From NCBI GenBank assembly GCA_963668655.2, contig CAXXPQ010000004.1, positions 248,001-312,000 on the forward strand: a DNA stretch of 64,000 nucleotides, read 5' to 3'. Below, in pieces: positions 18,321 to 25,903 of this stretch. Each line of letters starts with the position of its first letter. Position 1 is the first letter of the stretch. The notes beneath the pieces were generated by a model. The model had not been told where the DNA came from. It saw nothing but the letters and a program-made list of their open reading frames with translations, and searched no databases. This stretch comes from G963668655 sp963668655. Its GTDB lineage: Bacteria; Myxococcota_A; SURF-8. The position numbers were made by a program, and so were the translations under genes.

Positions 18321-18665
18321 TCAGCAGGAACAGCCTCCCGAGGAGCAATCGGCTTTGTTGTTGAACTCCACCGAAAAGCCCTTGCCGCGATAGGGATCCT
18401 CCACCAGATCCACCGTCATTCCCCCCATTTTCTCGATTTCGCCTTGGAGATGTGTATCCGCCAGAAAAGCGACGCCCCGATGGTCGTAGATGGTTTCCTC
18501 GGCTTTTGGCTCATCCAGAGCCATCCCCAGTTGGGGACCGCCTCAACCGATGCCCGCGATGTAGATCCGTACGGCCTTGCCCTCGTTTTCTTCCTGACCC
18601 AGAAAAGCCGCCAGTTCCTCCAGCGCAGCTTCGGAGACGGTCAGGCCCGCCTTGAGTTTTGTCAT
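18321..18665 (-). CDS. HesB/IscA-like selenoprotein (in-frame UGA = Sec)
   Basis: 114 aa if the UGA at 18545-18543 is read as selenocysteine. The reading frame starts at the ATG at 18665 (MTKLKAGLTVSEAALEELA) and runs through AGIG-U-GGPQLGMALDEPK to a Cys-rich end (DCSSGGCSC). The Sec sits at the position of the metal or cluster-binding Cys of IscA/HesB proteins, and the tail parallels the IscA C-terminal cysteines. HesB-like selenoproteins with a GxGUGGP motif are an established prokaryotic family. A 5-bp hairpin with a GG-containing loop lies 25 nt after the UGA. Without Sec insertion the protein would stop at about 40 residues. Likely role: iron-sulfur or redox chemistry. Confidence 0.85.
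18508..18522 (-). promoter_or_regulatory. Bacterial SECIS-like hairpin
   Basis: In the mRNA, GGCUC-UGGAU-GAGCC forms a perfect 5-bp stem. Counting the U of UGA as base 1, the apical loop starts at base 29, i.e. 25 nt after the codon. The loop contains GG near its start. Published descriptions of bacterial SECIS elements require a small apical loop with an early G at about this distance. The hairpin is within coding sequence, as is normal for bacteria. Confidence 0.7.
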
Positions 18666-18747
18666 GTTGTCCGTTTCCTTTCCGATGTCGTTTCCAGTTG
18701 CCAAGTCCACCCAACCCAAAGGTTTTGGCGCGCAATCCTATAGAAAT

Positions 18748-18776
18748 AATGTAACTTCGAACAGTTCGGGCGTCAA
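18748..18776 (-). promoter_or_regulatory. Sigma-70-type promoter of HesB-like gene
   Basis: Minus strand: TTGACG (18776-18771), 17-nt spacer, TACATT (18753-18748). The predicted start near 18741 leaves a leader of about 75 nt before the ATG at 18665. Confidence 0.5.
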
Positions 18777-18817
18777 CGGCAAAAAGCGGTTTTCCGCGAA
18801 ATCGGTGGAAGGTCGCC

Positions 18818-19438
18818 TCAGTCGCAATCGTAGGCGACATAACAGACAGTATAATTGATGTTACAATCCCTTACATTTCCGGAACAATCCACTCCATTGA
18901 TCAGATGGTAAAGGCCCAATGTAAGGATGGCAATCGATACACAAGCCTCGACGTCCATTTTGTAATGGCAGCTTCCGCCAGCGCCCGTGAACATGCAAGG
19001 GCCGTCGGCGTCGCGGCAATAAGGATTCTCGTTGGCCGGCGTCAGGCAGGCGGCCAGGTCGGGGCAGTCGTCCAGTTGGAAGCCGCAGCGGTCGGCCTTC
19101 ATGACGGGCGCGCAGGCTTTGTAGGCGGATACGGCGCAGTCGGTCTGGCTATCCAGGTTTTCCAGGCATTCGACCGTGGTCACGGCGGGAAGCTCCACCT
19201 CCGTTTCGTCTATGGTGCAGGTTGTCGCCTCGCCCATACCCGCGTTCTCCACGTACCAGGCGCAGAAGGTTTCCTTGTCCGCGTCCGAAAGATTCAAAAT
19301 CTTGGCTTCGGGAGAAAGATCGTCGATGCTTCCCGCGCCTTCATCCGCGTCATCGCCGCAGCCGGACAACGTGGGAAAAATCAAAAGGTTGAGAAAGGAC
19401 AGGATCAGAAAGGTGCTCAGGGTGCTTTTGCGTTTCAT
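18818..19438 (-). CDS. Small Cys-rich lipoprotein, paralog A
   Basis: 206 aa. Signal peptide ending in the lipobox LSGC (Cys about 27), then an acidic stretch (DDADEGAGSIDD) and a domain with many cysteines (DRCGFQLDDCPDLAACLTPAN and a C-terminal CYVAYDCD). The cysteine number and spacing suggest several disulfides. The ATG follows AAGGAGA. It is a close paralog of the next gene upstream (19549-20160); the first 150 residues are nearly identical while the C-terminal part diverges strongly. I do not recognise the family. Envelope location is inferred from the lipobox. Confidence 0.75.
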   Translation of the reverse strand: MKRKSTLSTFLILSFLNLLIFPTLSGCGDDADEGAGSIDDLSPEAKILNLSDADKETFCAWYVENAGMGEATTCTIDETEVELPAVTTVECLENLDSQTDCAVSAYKACAPVMKADRCGFQLDDCPDLAACLTPANENPYCRDADGPCMFTGAGGSCHYKMDVEACVSIAILTLGLYHLINGVDCSGNVRDCNINYTVCYVAYDCD

Positions 19439-19480
19439 CGCTGTTCTCCTTGTTGAGGTTTACTGTTCGGTCCATTCGGT

Positions 19481-19507
19481 TCAGTCGCAGTCGTGGGAAA
19501 CGTAACG
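19481..19507 (-). pseudogene. Possible 3' remnant of a third Cys-rich lipoprotein copy
   Basis: Between the two paralogs the minus strand encodes RYVSHDCD followed by a stop. This matches the C-termini of both neighbours (CYVAYDCD and CYVSNDCED), and at DNA level the last 26 bases are about three-quarters identical to the 3' end of paralog A. No start or upstream coding part survives. It may mark a collapsed tandem copy; chance similarity cannot be excluded over so short a stretch. Confidence 0.35.
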
Positions 19508-19511
19508 GAAC

Positions 19512-19547
19512 CCACTGCCCTGGCGGACGCCGCCAAGATGACAGTGG
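19512..19547. repeat. Nested inverted repeat between lipoprotein paralogs
   Basis: Outer arms CCACTG / CAGTGG (19512-19517, 19542-19547) and inner arms GGCGG / CCGCC form a possible hairpin just after the stop of paralog B on the minus strand. There is no T-run, so it is at most a weak terminator or processing site. Confidence 0.35.
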
Positions 19548-19548
19548 C

Positions 19549-20160
19549 TCAATCCTCGCAGTCGTTGGAGACGTAGCAGAGTCCATTGACAATCCCGCAC
19601 CGCGTTACACTCCCGTCACAATTTTCCCCTGTTATAAGGGAGTACGCGCCCAGGGAAACGAAATTGAGAATTATGCAATACGCGACGTTCATTTTTTTAT
19701 GGCACCCTCGGAACATGCATTCGCCGTCGGCGTCCTGGCAGTTGGGACTATCGTTGGCTGGCGTCAGGCAGGCGGCCAGGTCGGGACAGTCTGCCAGATC
19801 GAAACCGCAGCGGTCGGCCTTCATGACGGGCGCGCAGGCTTTGTAGGCGGATACGGCGCAGTCGGTCTGGCTCTCCAGGTTTTCCAGGCACTCGGCCGTG
19901 GTCACGGCGGGAAGTTCGATCTCCGTTTCATCTATGGTGCAGGTTGTCGCCTCGCCCATGCCGGCGTTTTCCACGTACCAGGCGCAGAAGGTCTCCCGGT
20001 CCGCGTCCGAAAGGCTCAAAATCTTGGCCTCGGGGGAGATATCGTCGATGTTTCCCGCGTCTTCATCCGCGTCATCGCCGCAGCCGGACAACGTGGGGAA
20101 AATCAGAAGGTTGAGAAAGGACAGGATCAGAAAGGTGCTCAGGGTGCTTTTGCGTTTCAT
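19549..20160 (-). CDS. Small Cys-rich lipoprotein, paralog B
   Basis: 203 aa from the ATG at 20160, which follows AAGGAGA; a longer frame to 20190 lacks a good site. Signal peptide and lipobox LSGC, acidic spacer DDADEDAGNIDD, then the same Cys-rich domain as paralog A (ENAGMGEATTCTIDETEIEL is shared almost unchanged). It diverges after residue about 150 into MNVAYCIILNFVSLGAYSLI and ends CYVSNDCED. The conserved front and variable end suggest a shared fold with a changing interaction surface. Function unknown. It lies 88 nt downstream of the NSS symporter gene. Confidence 0.75.
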   Translation of the reverse strand: MKRKSTLSTFLILSFLNLLIFPTLSGCGDDADEDAGNIDDISPEAKILSLSDADRETFCAWYVENAGMGEATTCTIDETEIELPAVTTAECLENLESQTDCAVSAYKACAPVMKADRCGFDLADCPDLAACLTPANDSPNCQDADGECMFRGCHKKMNVAYCIILNFVSLGAYSLITGENCDGSVTRCGIVNGLCYVSNDCED

Positions 20161-20247
20161 CGTTGTTCTCCTTGTTTTCAAAGTCGACAAATTGCGGAGC
20201 GATCAAAAAAAGCAATTGGTTTTTATAGCATATTTTCGGTTTTTCGG

Positions 20248-21582
20248 CTACACCCCGCCGCCCGTGACGAGCATGTAGACGATCATCACCAGGATGGCGG
20301 CGGGCACCACGCCCCCCATAAGCACGCGCCAGAGCCCCACATAGGGCCGGAATCCCGGCGCGGAGGACAGAATTTCCCCGGCCGCGTCCTTCACGCCCCA
20401 GCGATAGACCAAAAAGACGCACATCATCAGCGCCCCGAAGCTGAGCGAGAGATTACCGAACACGAAGTCCATCAAATCCAGAAAGCCCTTGCCGCCCACG
20501 ATGCTGCTGAGGCCGTCCACCGCGCCCAGGGAAAGCGCCGAGGGTACGCCCAGAATCAGGGCCACGAAGCCCACCAGGGCCACCGCCTTCGCCCGTCCCA
20601 GCTTCCATTCGTCGATGAAATAGGCCGTCACCACCTCCAGCAGGCTGACGGTGGAGGTCAGGGCCGCGACCGAAAGCATCAGGAAAAAGAAGACCGACAC
20701 CCAGCGTCCGCCCGCCATGGCATTGAACTGCTCGATCATGGTGACGAAGACCAGGGTGGGGCCGCCCTTGGTCAGACTGCTGCCGATAACGGGAAAGATC
20801 AGGAACCCCGCCATGATGGCGATGAGCGTATCGAATCCCACCACCGCCAGGGCGCTGGTGGCCAGGTTGTCCTTCTTGTCGATGTACGCGCCGTAGGTAA
20901 TCATGACGCCCATGCCCAGGGAAAGCGAAAAGAAAGCCTGCCCGATGCCGTACAGGAAGGTCTTGGCGCTGACGTGATCGAAGTCGGGCATAAGGTAGAA
21001 CCTCAACCCCTCGGCGGCGGTCGGCAGAGTCAGGCCCCGGATAATCAGCCCCAGCATCAACACGAACAACACCGGCATCAGCACCCGGGCCATGCGCTCG
21101 ATGCCGTCCTGCACGCCGCGTACCACCACGGCACAGGTCAGGAGAATGAAGACCACCATATATCCTAGTTGCAAAGGCGCGTTGGAGATGAACGGCCCGA
21201 AACCCTTCGGATCCAGATCGCCGCTGATGGATTTCACCGCGTATCCCACCGTCCAGCCCGCGACCACGGAATAATAGGAAAGAATGCCGATGCCCGTCGC
21301 CACGCCGAGCAACCCCACGAACTTCCAGTTCGGGTTCAGGGCCTTGAAGGCGCCCACGGGGTTGCGCTGGGTACGGCGGCCGATGGCCAGTTCGGCCAGC
21401 ATCACCGGCAGGCCGATCAGCAGCACCGCCAGAAGGTAGATCGCCACGAAGACGCCGCCGCCGTTTTCCTGGGTCACGTAGGGAAAGCGCCAGATGTTCC
21501 CCAGGCCGATGGCCGAACCCGCCGCGGCCAGCACGAAACCGAATTTGGACCCCCAATGGGCGCGTTCTTGCTTTCCGGACAT
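20248..21582 (-). CDS. NSS-family sodium-dependent amino-acid/neurotransmitter symporter
   Basis: 444 aa with about 11 membrane helices. The N-terminal signature WGSKFGFVLAAAGSAIGLGNIWRFPY region contains the unwound TM1 motif (AAAGSAIGLGNIWRFPY) that binds sodium and substrate in LeuT-like proteins. NGGGVF and the TM6 to TM8 pattern (FFSLSLGMGVMITYGAYI) are also present. The family imports amino acids or related compounds with sodium. Bacterial members often have 11 rather than 12 helices, as here. The start ATG has GGGGTGG upstream. Its specific substrate cannot be read from sequence. Confidence 0.93.
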   Translation of the reverse strand: MSGKQERAHWGSKFGFVLAAAGSAIGLGNIWRFPYVTQENGGGVFVAIYLLAVLLIGLPVMLAELAIGRRTQRNPVGAFKALNPNWKFVGLLGVATGIGILSYYSVVAGWTVGYAVKSISGDLDPKGFGPFISNAPLQLGYMVVFILLTCAVVVRGVQDGIERMARVLMPVLFVLMLGLIIRGLTLPTAAEGLRFYLMPDFDHVSAKTFLYGIGQAFFSLSLGMGVMITYGAYIDKKDNLATSALAVVGFDTLIAIMAGFLIFPVIGSSLTKGGPTLVFVTMIEQFNAMAGGRWVSVFFFLMLSVAALTSTVSLLEVVTAYFIDEWKLGRAKAVALVGFVALILGVPSALSLGAVDGLSSIVGGKGFLDLMDFVFGNLSLSFGALMMCVFLVYRWGVKDAAGEILSSAPGFRPYVGLWRVLMGGVVPAAILVMIVYMLVTGGGV

Positions 21583-21639
21583 GCCGCCACCCCGCTTTCT
21601 CTAGCGATTTCAAAAGATTTTTCGTTTTTGACGGGGACG

Positions 21640-21667
21640 ATTGTAACGCATTCGACCCGATTATCAA
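21640..21667 (-). promoter_or_regulatory. Sigma-70-type promoter of NSS symporter
   Basis: Minus strand: TTGATA (21667-21662), 16-nt spacer, TACAAT (21645-21640), about 55 nt upstream of the ATG at 21582. Confidence 0.6.
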
Positions 21668-21750
21668 GAAAAAGTCCGTTTCGCCGATGTTTCCGCCTCC
21701 TGACCTCTTCTCCTGGGTTCATTGAAACGCCCCGGCCCGACGCTTCCCGC

Positions 21751-21779
21751 TTGACCTTTTCCCACGGGCATGCTAGGAA
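21751..21779 (+). promoter_or_regulatory. Sigma-70-type promoter of purC
   Basis: TTGACC (21751-21756), 17-nt spacer, TAGGAA (21774-21779), about 43 nt upstream of the purC ATG. I see no purine riboswitch or PurR-like palindrome in the short leader. Confidence 0.5.
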
Positions 21780-21821
21780 AATGCCTCCGAACGGTCCGCT
21801 CACTCAACATGGAGGTGACAC

Positions 21822-22844
21822 ATGGGAGCCCAGATCCCCCGAAAACTAAGTGAATCCGAACTCTCCCGGCGGCTGGCCCAGGCCGGTCTGGAACGCATCC
21901 ACCAGGGCAAGGTGCGCGACACCTATTCCCTGCCCGACCGTCCCGATCACCTTTTCCTGGTGGCCAGCGACCGCCTGTCCATCTTCGATTTCGTTCTGGC
22001 CGGAGAAGTGGCCGACAAGGGCGCGGTGCTCACCGCCCTGACCGTCCACTGGCTGACGGGCGTGCTGACGGGCGTGGAACATCACCTGGTCGCCCATGGA
22101 GCGGCCATCGACGCCGAACTGCCCGCGTCCCTCCGCGGCTGGAAGGATCTCCAGAGCCGGGCCATGGTGGTGAAGAAACTGAACATGCTGCCGGTGGAAT
22201 GCGTGGCGCGCGGCTACCTGACCGGATCCGGCTGGGGCTCCTATAAAAAGAGCGGCGAGGTCTGCGGCATCCGCCTGCCGGAGGATCTGCACGACGGCTC
22301 CCGCCTGCCCGAGCCGATTTTTACCCCCACTACCAAGGCCGAGGACGGCCACGACCTGCCCATGAGCGCCGAGGAGGTGGAGCGCGATTTCGGAACGCAA
22401 CTGGTGGAAAGCACCCTGAACGTCTACACGCGCATCTCGGACTACGCCCGGGAGCGCGGGGTGATCTTCGCGGACACGAAGTTCGAATTCGGCGAGGGCT
22501 TCGTCCTGGGAGACGAGGTGGGCACGCCGGACAGCAGCCGCTTCTGGGACCGGGGCGAGTGGGAAAAGGCCGTGGCCGAAAAACGCTCGCCCAGCGGCTA
22601 CGACAAGCAGCCCGTACGGGAATGGGGCAAGACGGTGGCGACGCCCTTCGAGTCGGACGGTGGAGCCGTTACCGGAATCCACAAACTGGATCCCGAAAAG
22701 CCGGAACACGTGGCCTTCGTTCACGAACATGCGGTGCCGGAAGAGATTCTCCAGGCCACCACGTCCCGTTATCGGGATGTCTTTCAGCGCCTGACGGGGC
22801 GCACGCTGGAGCAATTCCAGAAGGACATCATGAAGATCGGCTGA
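21822..22844 (+). CDS. purC: Phosphoribosylaminoimidazole-succinocarboxamide synthase
   Basis: 340 aa, cytoplasmic. It joins CAIR and aspartate using ATP to make SAICAR, a step of de novo purine synthesis. Family motifs are clear: HQGKVRDTY near residue 28, FLVASDRLSIFDF, PVECVARGYLTGSGW, FTPTTKAE and FADTKFEFG. At 340 aa it resembles the longer, eukaryotic-like or Gammaproteobacterial-type form rather than the short form of about 240 aa. ATG follows GGAGGTGACAC, an excellent ribosome site. It is a single gene with its own promoter and terminator, so it is not in a pur operon here. Confidence 0.96.
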   Translation: MGAQIPRKLSESELSRRLAQAGLERIHQGKVRDTYSLPDRPDHLFLVASDRLSIFDFVLAGEVADKGAVLTALTVHWLTGVLTGVEHHLVAHGAAIDAELPASLRGWKDLQSRAMVVKKLNMLPVECVARGYLTGSGWGSYKKSGEVCGIRLPEDLHDGSRLPEPIFTPTTKAEDGHDLPMSAEEVERDFGTQLVESTLNVYTRISDYARERGVIFADTKFEFGEGFVLGDEVGTPDSSRFWDRGEWEKAVAEKRSPSGYDKQPVREWGKTVATPFESDGGAVTGIHKLDPEKPEHVAFVHEHAVPEEILQATTSRYRDVFQRLTGRTLEQFQKDIMKIG

Positions 22845-22876
22845 TCGTCGCTTTCCGGCTTCCATAAAACGCGATT

Positions 22877-22913
22877 CGGGCGCGAAAGGAAATTCCTTTC
22901 GCGCCCGTTTTCG
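22877..22913 (+). terminator. Palindromic terminator after purC
   Basis: A perfect 15-bp inverted repeat (CGGGCGCGAAAGGAA / TTCCTTTCGCGCCCG, 22877-22907) is followed by TTTTCGTTTC. It separates purC from the convergent lipoprotein gene ending at 22950 and may act in both directions. A near-identical copy lies at 24732-24762. Confidence 0.8.
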
Positions 22914-22949
22914 TTTCTTCGTTCGGAGCCGGTTTCCCCAGCCAGACGT

Positions 22950-23459
22950 CTACGGCAGATTGTCCTCGGGGCACTCTTCGATATCCGTATCACCGCCGCA
23001 GGGCTGACAAATAGCATTCTCATCACATACACCATTGTATTCAAATTCATAGTTGCGGCAAAACGAACCTGCCGGAAGAGGGACATAATCACAACGCGGC
23101 ACGGGGCCACACCTTCCGTACCGTTCATGGCATGGGCTATCAATGATGACAATCAATGGATCCGTGCAATCCCAGGAGATATAGACGCCTTCGTCCACAT
23201 CGCAAAAGATGCTGATGTTCCCGTCCAACGAACAGGTGTATTCTTCTTTGTCGCAGGGCAACCCCTCCCAGTCTTTCGGATCGTTCGGATACTCGATCTC
23301 TTTTTCCCCGGCTTCGTCCATCTCCGCATCGTGATCGGTTTCATCGAAATCCCGATCCGAATCGCCATCCGAAGAGGCGGAATCGTCGCCGTCGCAGGCC
23401 GGGAGCAGCAGGAGCAAAAGACCGGCGAAGAGCGTGAATATTTTCCATTTTCCACTCAT
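22950..23459 (-). CDS. Small Cys-rich lipoprotein, tandem array copy 1
   Basis: 169 aa from the ATG at 23459, which follows AGGAGA; a longer frame to 23504 reaches into the spacer. Lipobox LLPAC with Cys at about 21, then the acidic linker DGDDSASSDGDSDRDFDE, then a domain with 12 or more Cys (SLDGNISIFCD, FCRNYEFEYNGVCDENA, CQPCGGDTDIEECPED). It is the third and last copy of a tandem array. Signal peptide and linker are nearly identical between copies, while the middle (CTDPLIVIIDSPCHERYGRC) differs. Family not recognised; a disulfide-rich envelope protein is inferred. Confidence 0.75.
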   Translation of the reverse strand: MSGKWKIFTLFAGLLLLLLPACDGDDSASSDGDSDRDFDETDHDAEMDEAGEKEIEYPNDPKDWEGLPCDKEEYTCSLDGNISIFCDVDEGVYISWDCTDPLIVIIDSPCHERYGRCGPVPRCDYVPLPAGSFCRNYEFEYNGVCDENAICQPCGGDTDIEECPEDNLP

Positions 23460-23513
23460 GTCTGTTCTCCTGAACTTACGCTTTTTTCGGAGCCGGTTTC
23501 CCAAGCCAAGCGT

Positions 23514-24020
23514 TTACGGCCGGTTGTCCTCGGGGCACTCTTCGATATCCGTATCGCCGCCACAGGGCCGGCATCTGGCATTTTCATCGCATACACCATT
23601 GTATTCAAATTCATAGTTACGGCAAAACGAACCTGCCGGAAGAGGGACGTAATCACAGTGACGATGCTGGAACGGCACGCATAGTTCGTAATGCTCGTGA
23701 CATGGGCTATCAACGATACTGTGGGTGCAATCCCAAGAGACATAGACGCCTTCGTCCACATCGCAATAGATGCTGATACTCTTGTCCAACGAACAGGTGT
23801 ATTCTTCCTCGTCGCAGGGCAATCCCTCCCAGTCTTTCGGATCGTTCAGATACTCGATCTCTTTTTCCCCGGCTTCATCCATCTCCACATCGTGATCGGT
23901 TTCATCGAAATCCCGATCCGAATCGCCATCGGAAGAGGCGGAATCGTCGCCATCGCAGGCCGGGAGCAGCAGGAGCAGAAGACCGGCGAAGAGCGTGAAT
24001 ATTTTCCATTTTCCACTCAT
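23514..24020 (-). CDS. Small Cys-rich lipoprotein, tandem array copy 2
   Basis: 168 aa. Signal peptide MSGKWKIFTLFAGLLLLLL with lipobox LPAC and linker DGDDSASSDGDSDRDFDE. The Cys-rich domain shares EEYTCSLDKSISIYCDVDEG and FCRNYEFEYNGVCDEN with its neighbours; the variable centre is CTHSIVDSPCHEHYELC. ATG has the same AGGAGA site as copy 1, and the intergenic spacers of copies 1 and 2 are nearly identical, so the duplicated unit is about 560 bp including its spacer. Function unknown. Confidence 0.75.
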   Translation of the reverse strand: MSGKWKIFTLFAGLLLLLLPACDGDDSASSDGDSDRDFDETDHDVEMDEAGEKEIEYLNDPKDWEGLPCDEEEYTCSLDKSISIYCDVDEGVYVSWDCTHSIVDSPCHEHYELCVPFQHRHCDYVPLPAGSFCRNYEFEYNGVCDENARCRPCGGDTDIEECPEDNRP

Positions 24021-24074
24021 GTCTGTTCTCCTGAACTTACGCTTTTTTCGGAGCCGGTTTCCCCAGCCAAGCGT

Positions 24075-24584
24075 TTACGGCCGGTTGTCCTCGGGGCATT
24101 CTTCGATATCCGTATCGCCGCCGCAGGGCCGGCAAATAGCATTCTCATCGCATACTCCGTCGTATTCAAATGCATAGTTGCGGCAAAACGAACCTGCAGG
24201 AAGAGGGACAGGCACGCAAAGTTCCGGCAGTGGCGCACACATTGCATAAAACTCATGACAAGGGCTATTGACATGCATATTGTTCTTGCAGTCCTCACTT
24301 TGATAGACGTTTTCGTTCGTATTGCAAAAGATGCTGATGTTCCCGTCCAACGAACAGGTGTATTCTTCGTCGTCGCAGGGCAATCCCTCCCAGTCTTTCG
24401 GATCGTTCGGGTACTCGATCTCTTTTTCCCCGGCTTCATCCATCTCCACATCGTGATCGGTTTCATCGAAATCCCGATCGGAGTCGCCATCCGAAGAGGC
24501 GGAATCGTCGCCGTCGCAGGCTGGGAGCAGCAGGAGCAGCAAACCGAAACAGACGGCAGAAATCACCCTTCGCTTTTTTCTCAT
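24075..24584 (-). CDS. Small Cys-rich lipoprotein, tandem array copy 3
   Basis: 169 aa. The signal peptide differs from the other two copies (MRKKRRVISAVCFGLLLLLL), but the lipobox LPAC, acidic linker and most of the Cys-rich domain are shared. The variable centre reads CKNNMHVNSPCHEFYAMC. The ATG follows AGGAG. It is transcribed first in the array, so it is probably the founder or the copy nearest the promoter. A TACAAT -10-like element lies near 24625 on the minus strand, with no convincing -35. Function unknown; the +2 Asp after the lipid-bearing Cys is shared by all three copies. Confidence 0.75.
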   Translation of the reverse strand: MRKKRRVISAVCFGLLLLLLPACDGDDSASSDGDSDRDFDETDHDVEMDEAGEKEIEYPNDPKDWEGLPCDDEEYTCSLDGNISIFCNTNENVYQSEDCKNNMHVNSPCHEFYAMCAPLPELCVPVPLPAGSFCRNYAFEYDGVCDENAICRPCGGDTDIEECPEDNRP

Positions 24585-24603
24585 ACCGGCGCTCCTTTTC
24601 CAA

Positions 24604-24619
24604 TCACATCATCATGTGA
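24604..24619. repeat. Palindrome in leader of lipoprotein array
   Basis: TCACAT-CATC-ATGTGA is a perfect 6-bp-arm inverted repeat between the -10-like element and the ribosome site of array copy 3. It could be an operator or an mRNA hairpin. Its orientation is opposite to a CRP site. Confidence 0.35.
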
Positions 24620-24731
24620 CTTTATTGTAACAAAATTATCCGACATTTCCAGCACAATCCGCCTTCCGTTTCGCCAGGGGATCGTAGCGTCCGCTTCTCC
24701 CCCCACCGTCTCATCGTCCATAAATAAGTTT

Positions 24732-24762
24732 CGGGCGCGAAAGGAAATTCCTTCCGCGCCCG
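24732..24762 (-). terminator. Palindromic terminator after panB
   Basis: CGGGCGCGAAAGG-AAATT-CCTTCCGCGCCCG, one mismatch in the stem, lies about 28 nt past the panB stop. Minus-strand bases after it are AAACTTATTTAT, a weak U-tract. It is almost the same sequence as the palindrome after purC (22877-22907); the two bracket the lipoprotein array. Confidence 0.6.
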
Positions 24763-24790
24763 TTTTCAGTTCCTACCCGCGAATCGGAGC

Positions 24791-25639
24791 CTATTTCAGG
24801 CCGCCGCGCAACCTTTCGTATTCGGCGTCCTCCATGGGAAAACCGTGTTCCTGTGCGGGAAAGGCCGCGCTTTCCACATCCTCGCAATAGCTCCGGGCCG
24901 CGTTTTCGATTTCCTCGCCGAGATTCGCGTAGGTCTTGACGAATTTCGGGGCGAAACCGCTGCGGATACCCAGCATGTCGTGCAGGACGAGCACCTGACC
25001 GTCCGTGCCGCCTCCCGCGCCGATGCCGATGACCGGCATGGAAACCGTTTCCGAAATCAGCGTTCCCAGGCGGTCCGGAACGCATTCCATCACCAGCATG
25101 CAGGCCCCGGCGTCCTCCAGCCGACGGGCGTCGTCCAGAATGGTCATGGCCTGTTCCGCCTTGCGTCCCTGCACCTTGTAGCCGCCCAGACTGGAGGCGG
25201 TCTGGGGCGTCAGGCCCAGGTGCCCCACCGCCGGAATGCCCGCCCGCACGATCTCCGCCAGGGTTTCCGCGATGTGCCCGCCCCCCTCCAGTTTCACCGC
25301 GTCGGCGCGGGCTTCCTTCAGAAAGCGCCCGGCGTTGCGCACGGCCTCGGCCCGGGTGATATTGTAGCTCATGAAGGGCATGTCGCCCACCACGAAGGCG
25401 GTTTCGTTTCCCCGGGCCACCGCCGCCGTAATCATGAGCATCTCGTCCATGGAAATGGGGATGGTGTCCGGATAACCCATCACCACGTTGGCGGCGGAGT
25501 CGCCCACCAGGATCACGTCCACCCCGGCCCGGTCCAGGGCGCGGGCGGTAGGGGCGTCGTAGGCCGTCAATACGCTGATTTTACTTCCGGTTCGCTTCTT
25601 CTCGTACAGGCGGGTCAGGTCCACTTTCTTCCGATCCAT
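24791..25639 (-). CDS. panB: 3-methyl-2-oxobutanoate hydroxymethyltransferase
   Basis: 282 aa, cytoplasmic. It transfers a hydroxymethyl group from methylene-tetrahydrofolate to ketoisovalerate, making ketopantoate for pantothenate and CoA. Signatures include ISVLTAYDAPTARALDRAGVD, VGDSAANVVMGY, EGGGHIAETL and PVIGIGAGGGTDGQVLV (parts of the TIM-barrel active site and magnesium-binding Asp). Length is typical. I choose the ATG at 25639, preceded by AAGGAGG, over a frame extending to 25861 whose extra residues do not look like the family. No other pan genes are in view. Confidence 0.96.
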   Translation of the reverse strand: MDRKKVDLTRLYEKKRTGSKISVLTAYDAPTARALDRAGVDVILVGDSAANVVMGYPDTIPISMDEMLMITAAVARGNETAFVVGDMPFMSYNITRAEAVRNAGRFLKEARADAVKLEGGGHIAETLAEIVRAGIPAVGHLGLTPQTASSLGGYKVQGRKAEQAMTILDDARRLEDAGACMLVMECVPDRLGTLISETVSMPVIGIGAGGGTDGQVLVLHDMLGIRSGFAPKFVKTYANLGEEIENAARSYCEDVESAAFPAQEHGFPMEDAEYERLRGGLK

Positions 25640-25688
25640 GCTTTGCCTCCTTAATACAAAGTCACAGTCGCACAAAAAACGTCCCGGC

Positions 25689-25717
25689 ATTCTAGGCAGG
25701 CGTTTCCGGAATTGCAA
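25689..25717 (-). promoter_or_regulatory. Sigma-70-type promoter of panB
   Basis: Minus strand: TTGCAA (25717-25712), 17-nt spacer, TAGAAT (25694-25689), about 50 nt upstream of the panB ATG. Confidence 0.6.
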
Positions 25718-25903
25718 GGAACATCGCCCGGGGCCGTCGCTTTTTCCGAACGCAATGAAAAATGACGGAGCGAACTTTTTTTTGGAATATTCCCAGACCC
25801 GGAGCGGTCTACAATTACGAAGACGATACGAAAGCCAATCGCTTCCGGTCGTTTTCGGCACCTAACGTGGCACCTTATTTCTATTCTCTCTCCCTTCTCT
25901 TCG

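Noticed and set aside
18511..18840. An alternative 109-codon frame over the HesB-like gene
   Set aside because: It is out of frame with the conserved HesB sequence and has no family resemblance. The UGA-containing frame matches the family on both sides of the codon.
24604..24619. Palindrome TCACAT-CATC-ATGTGA as a CRP site
   Set aside because: CRP sites read TGTGA-N6-TCACA. Here the half-sites are in the opposite order, so only an unspecified operator or hairpin is possible.
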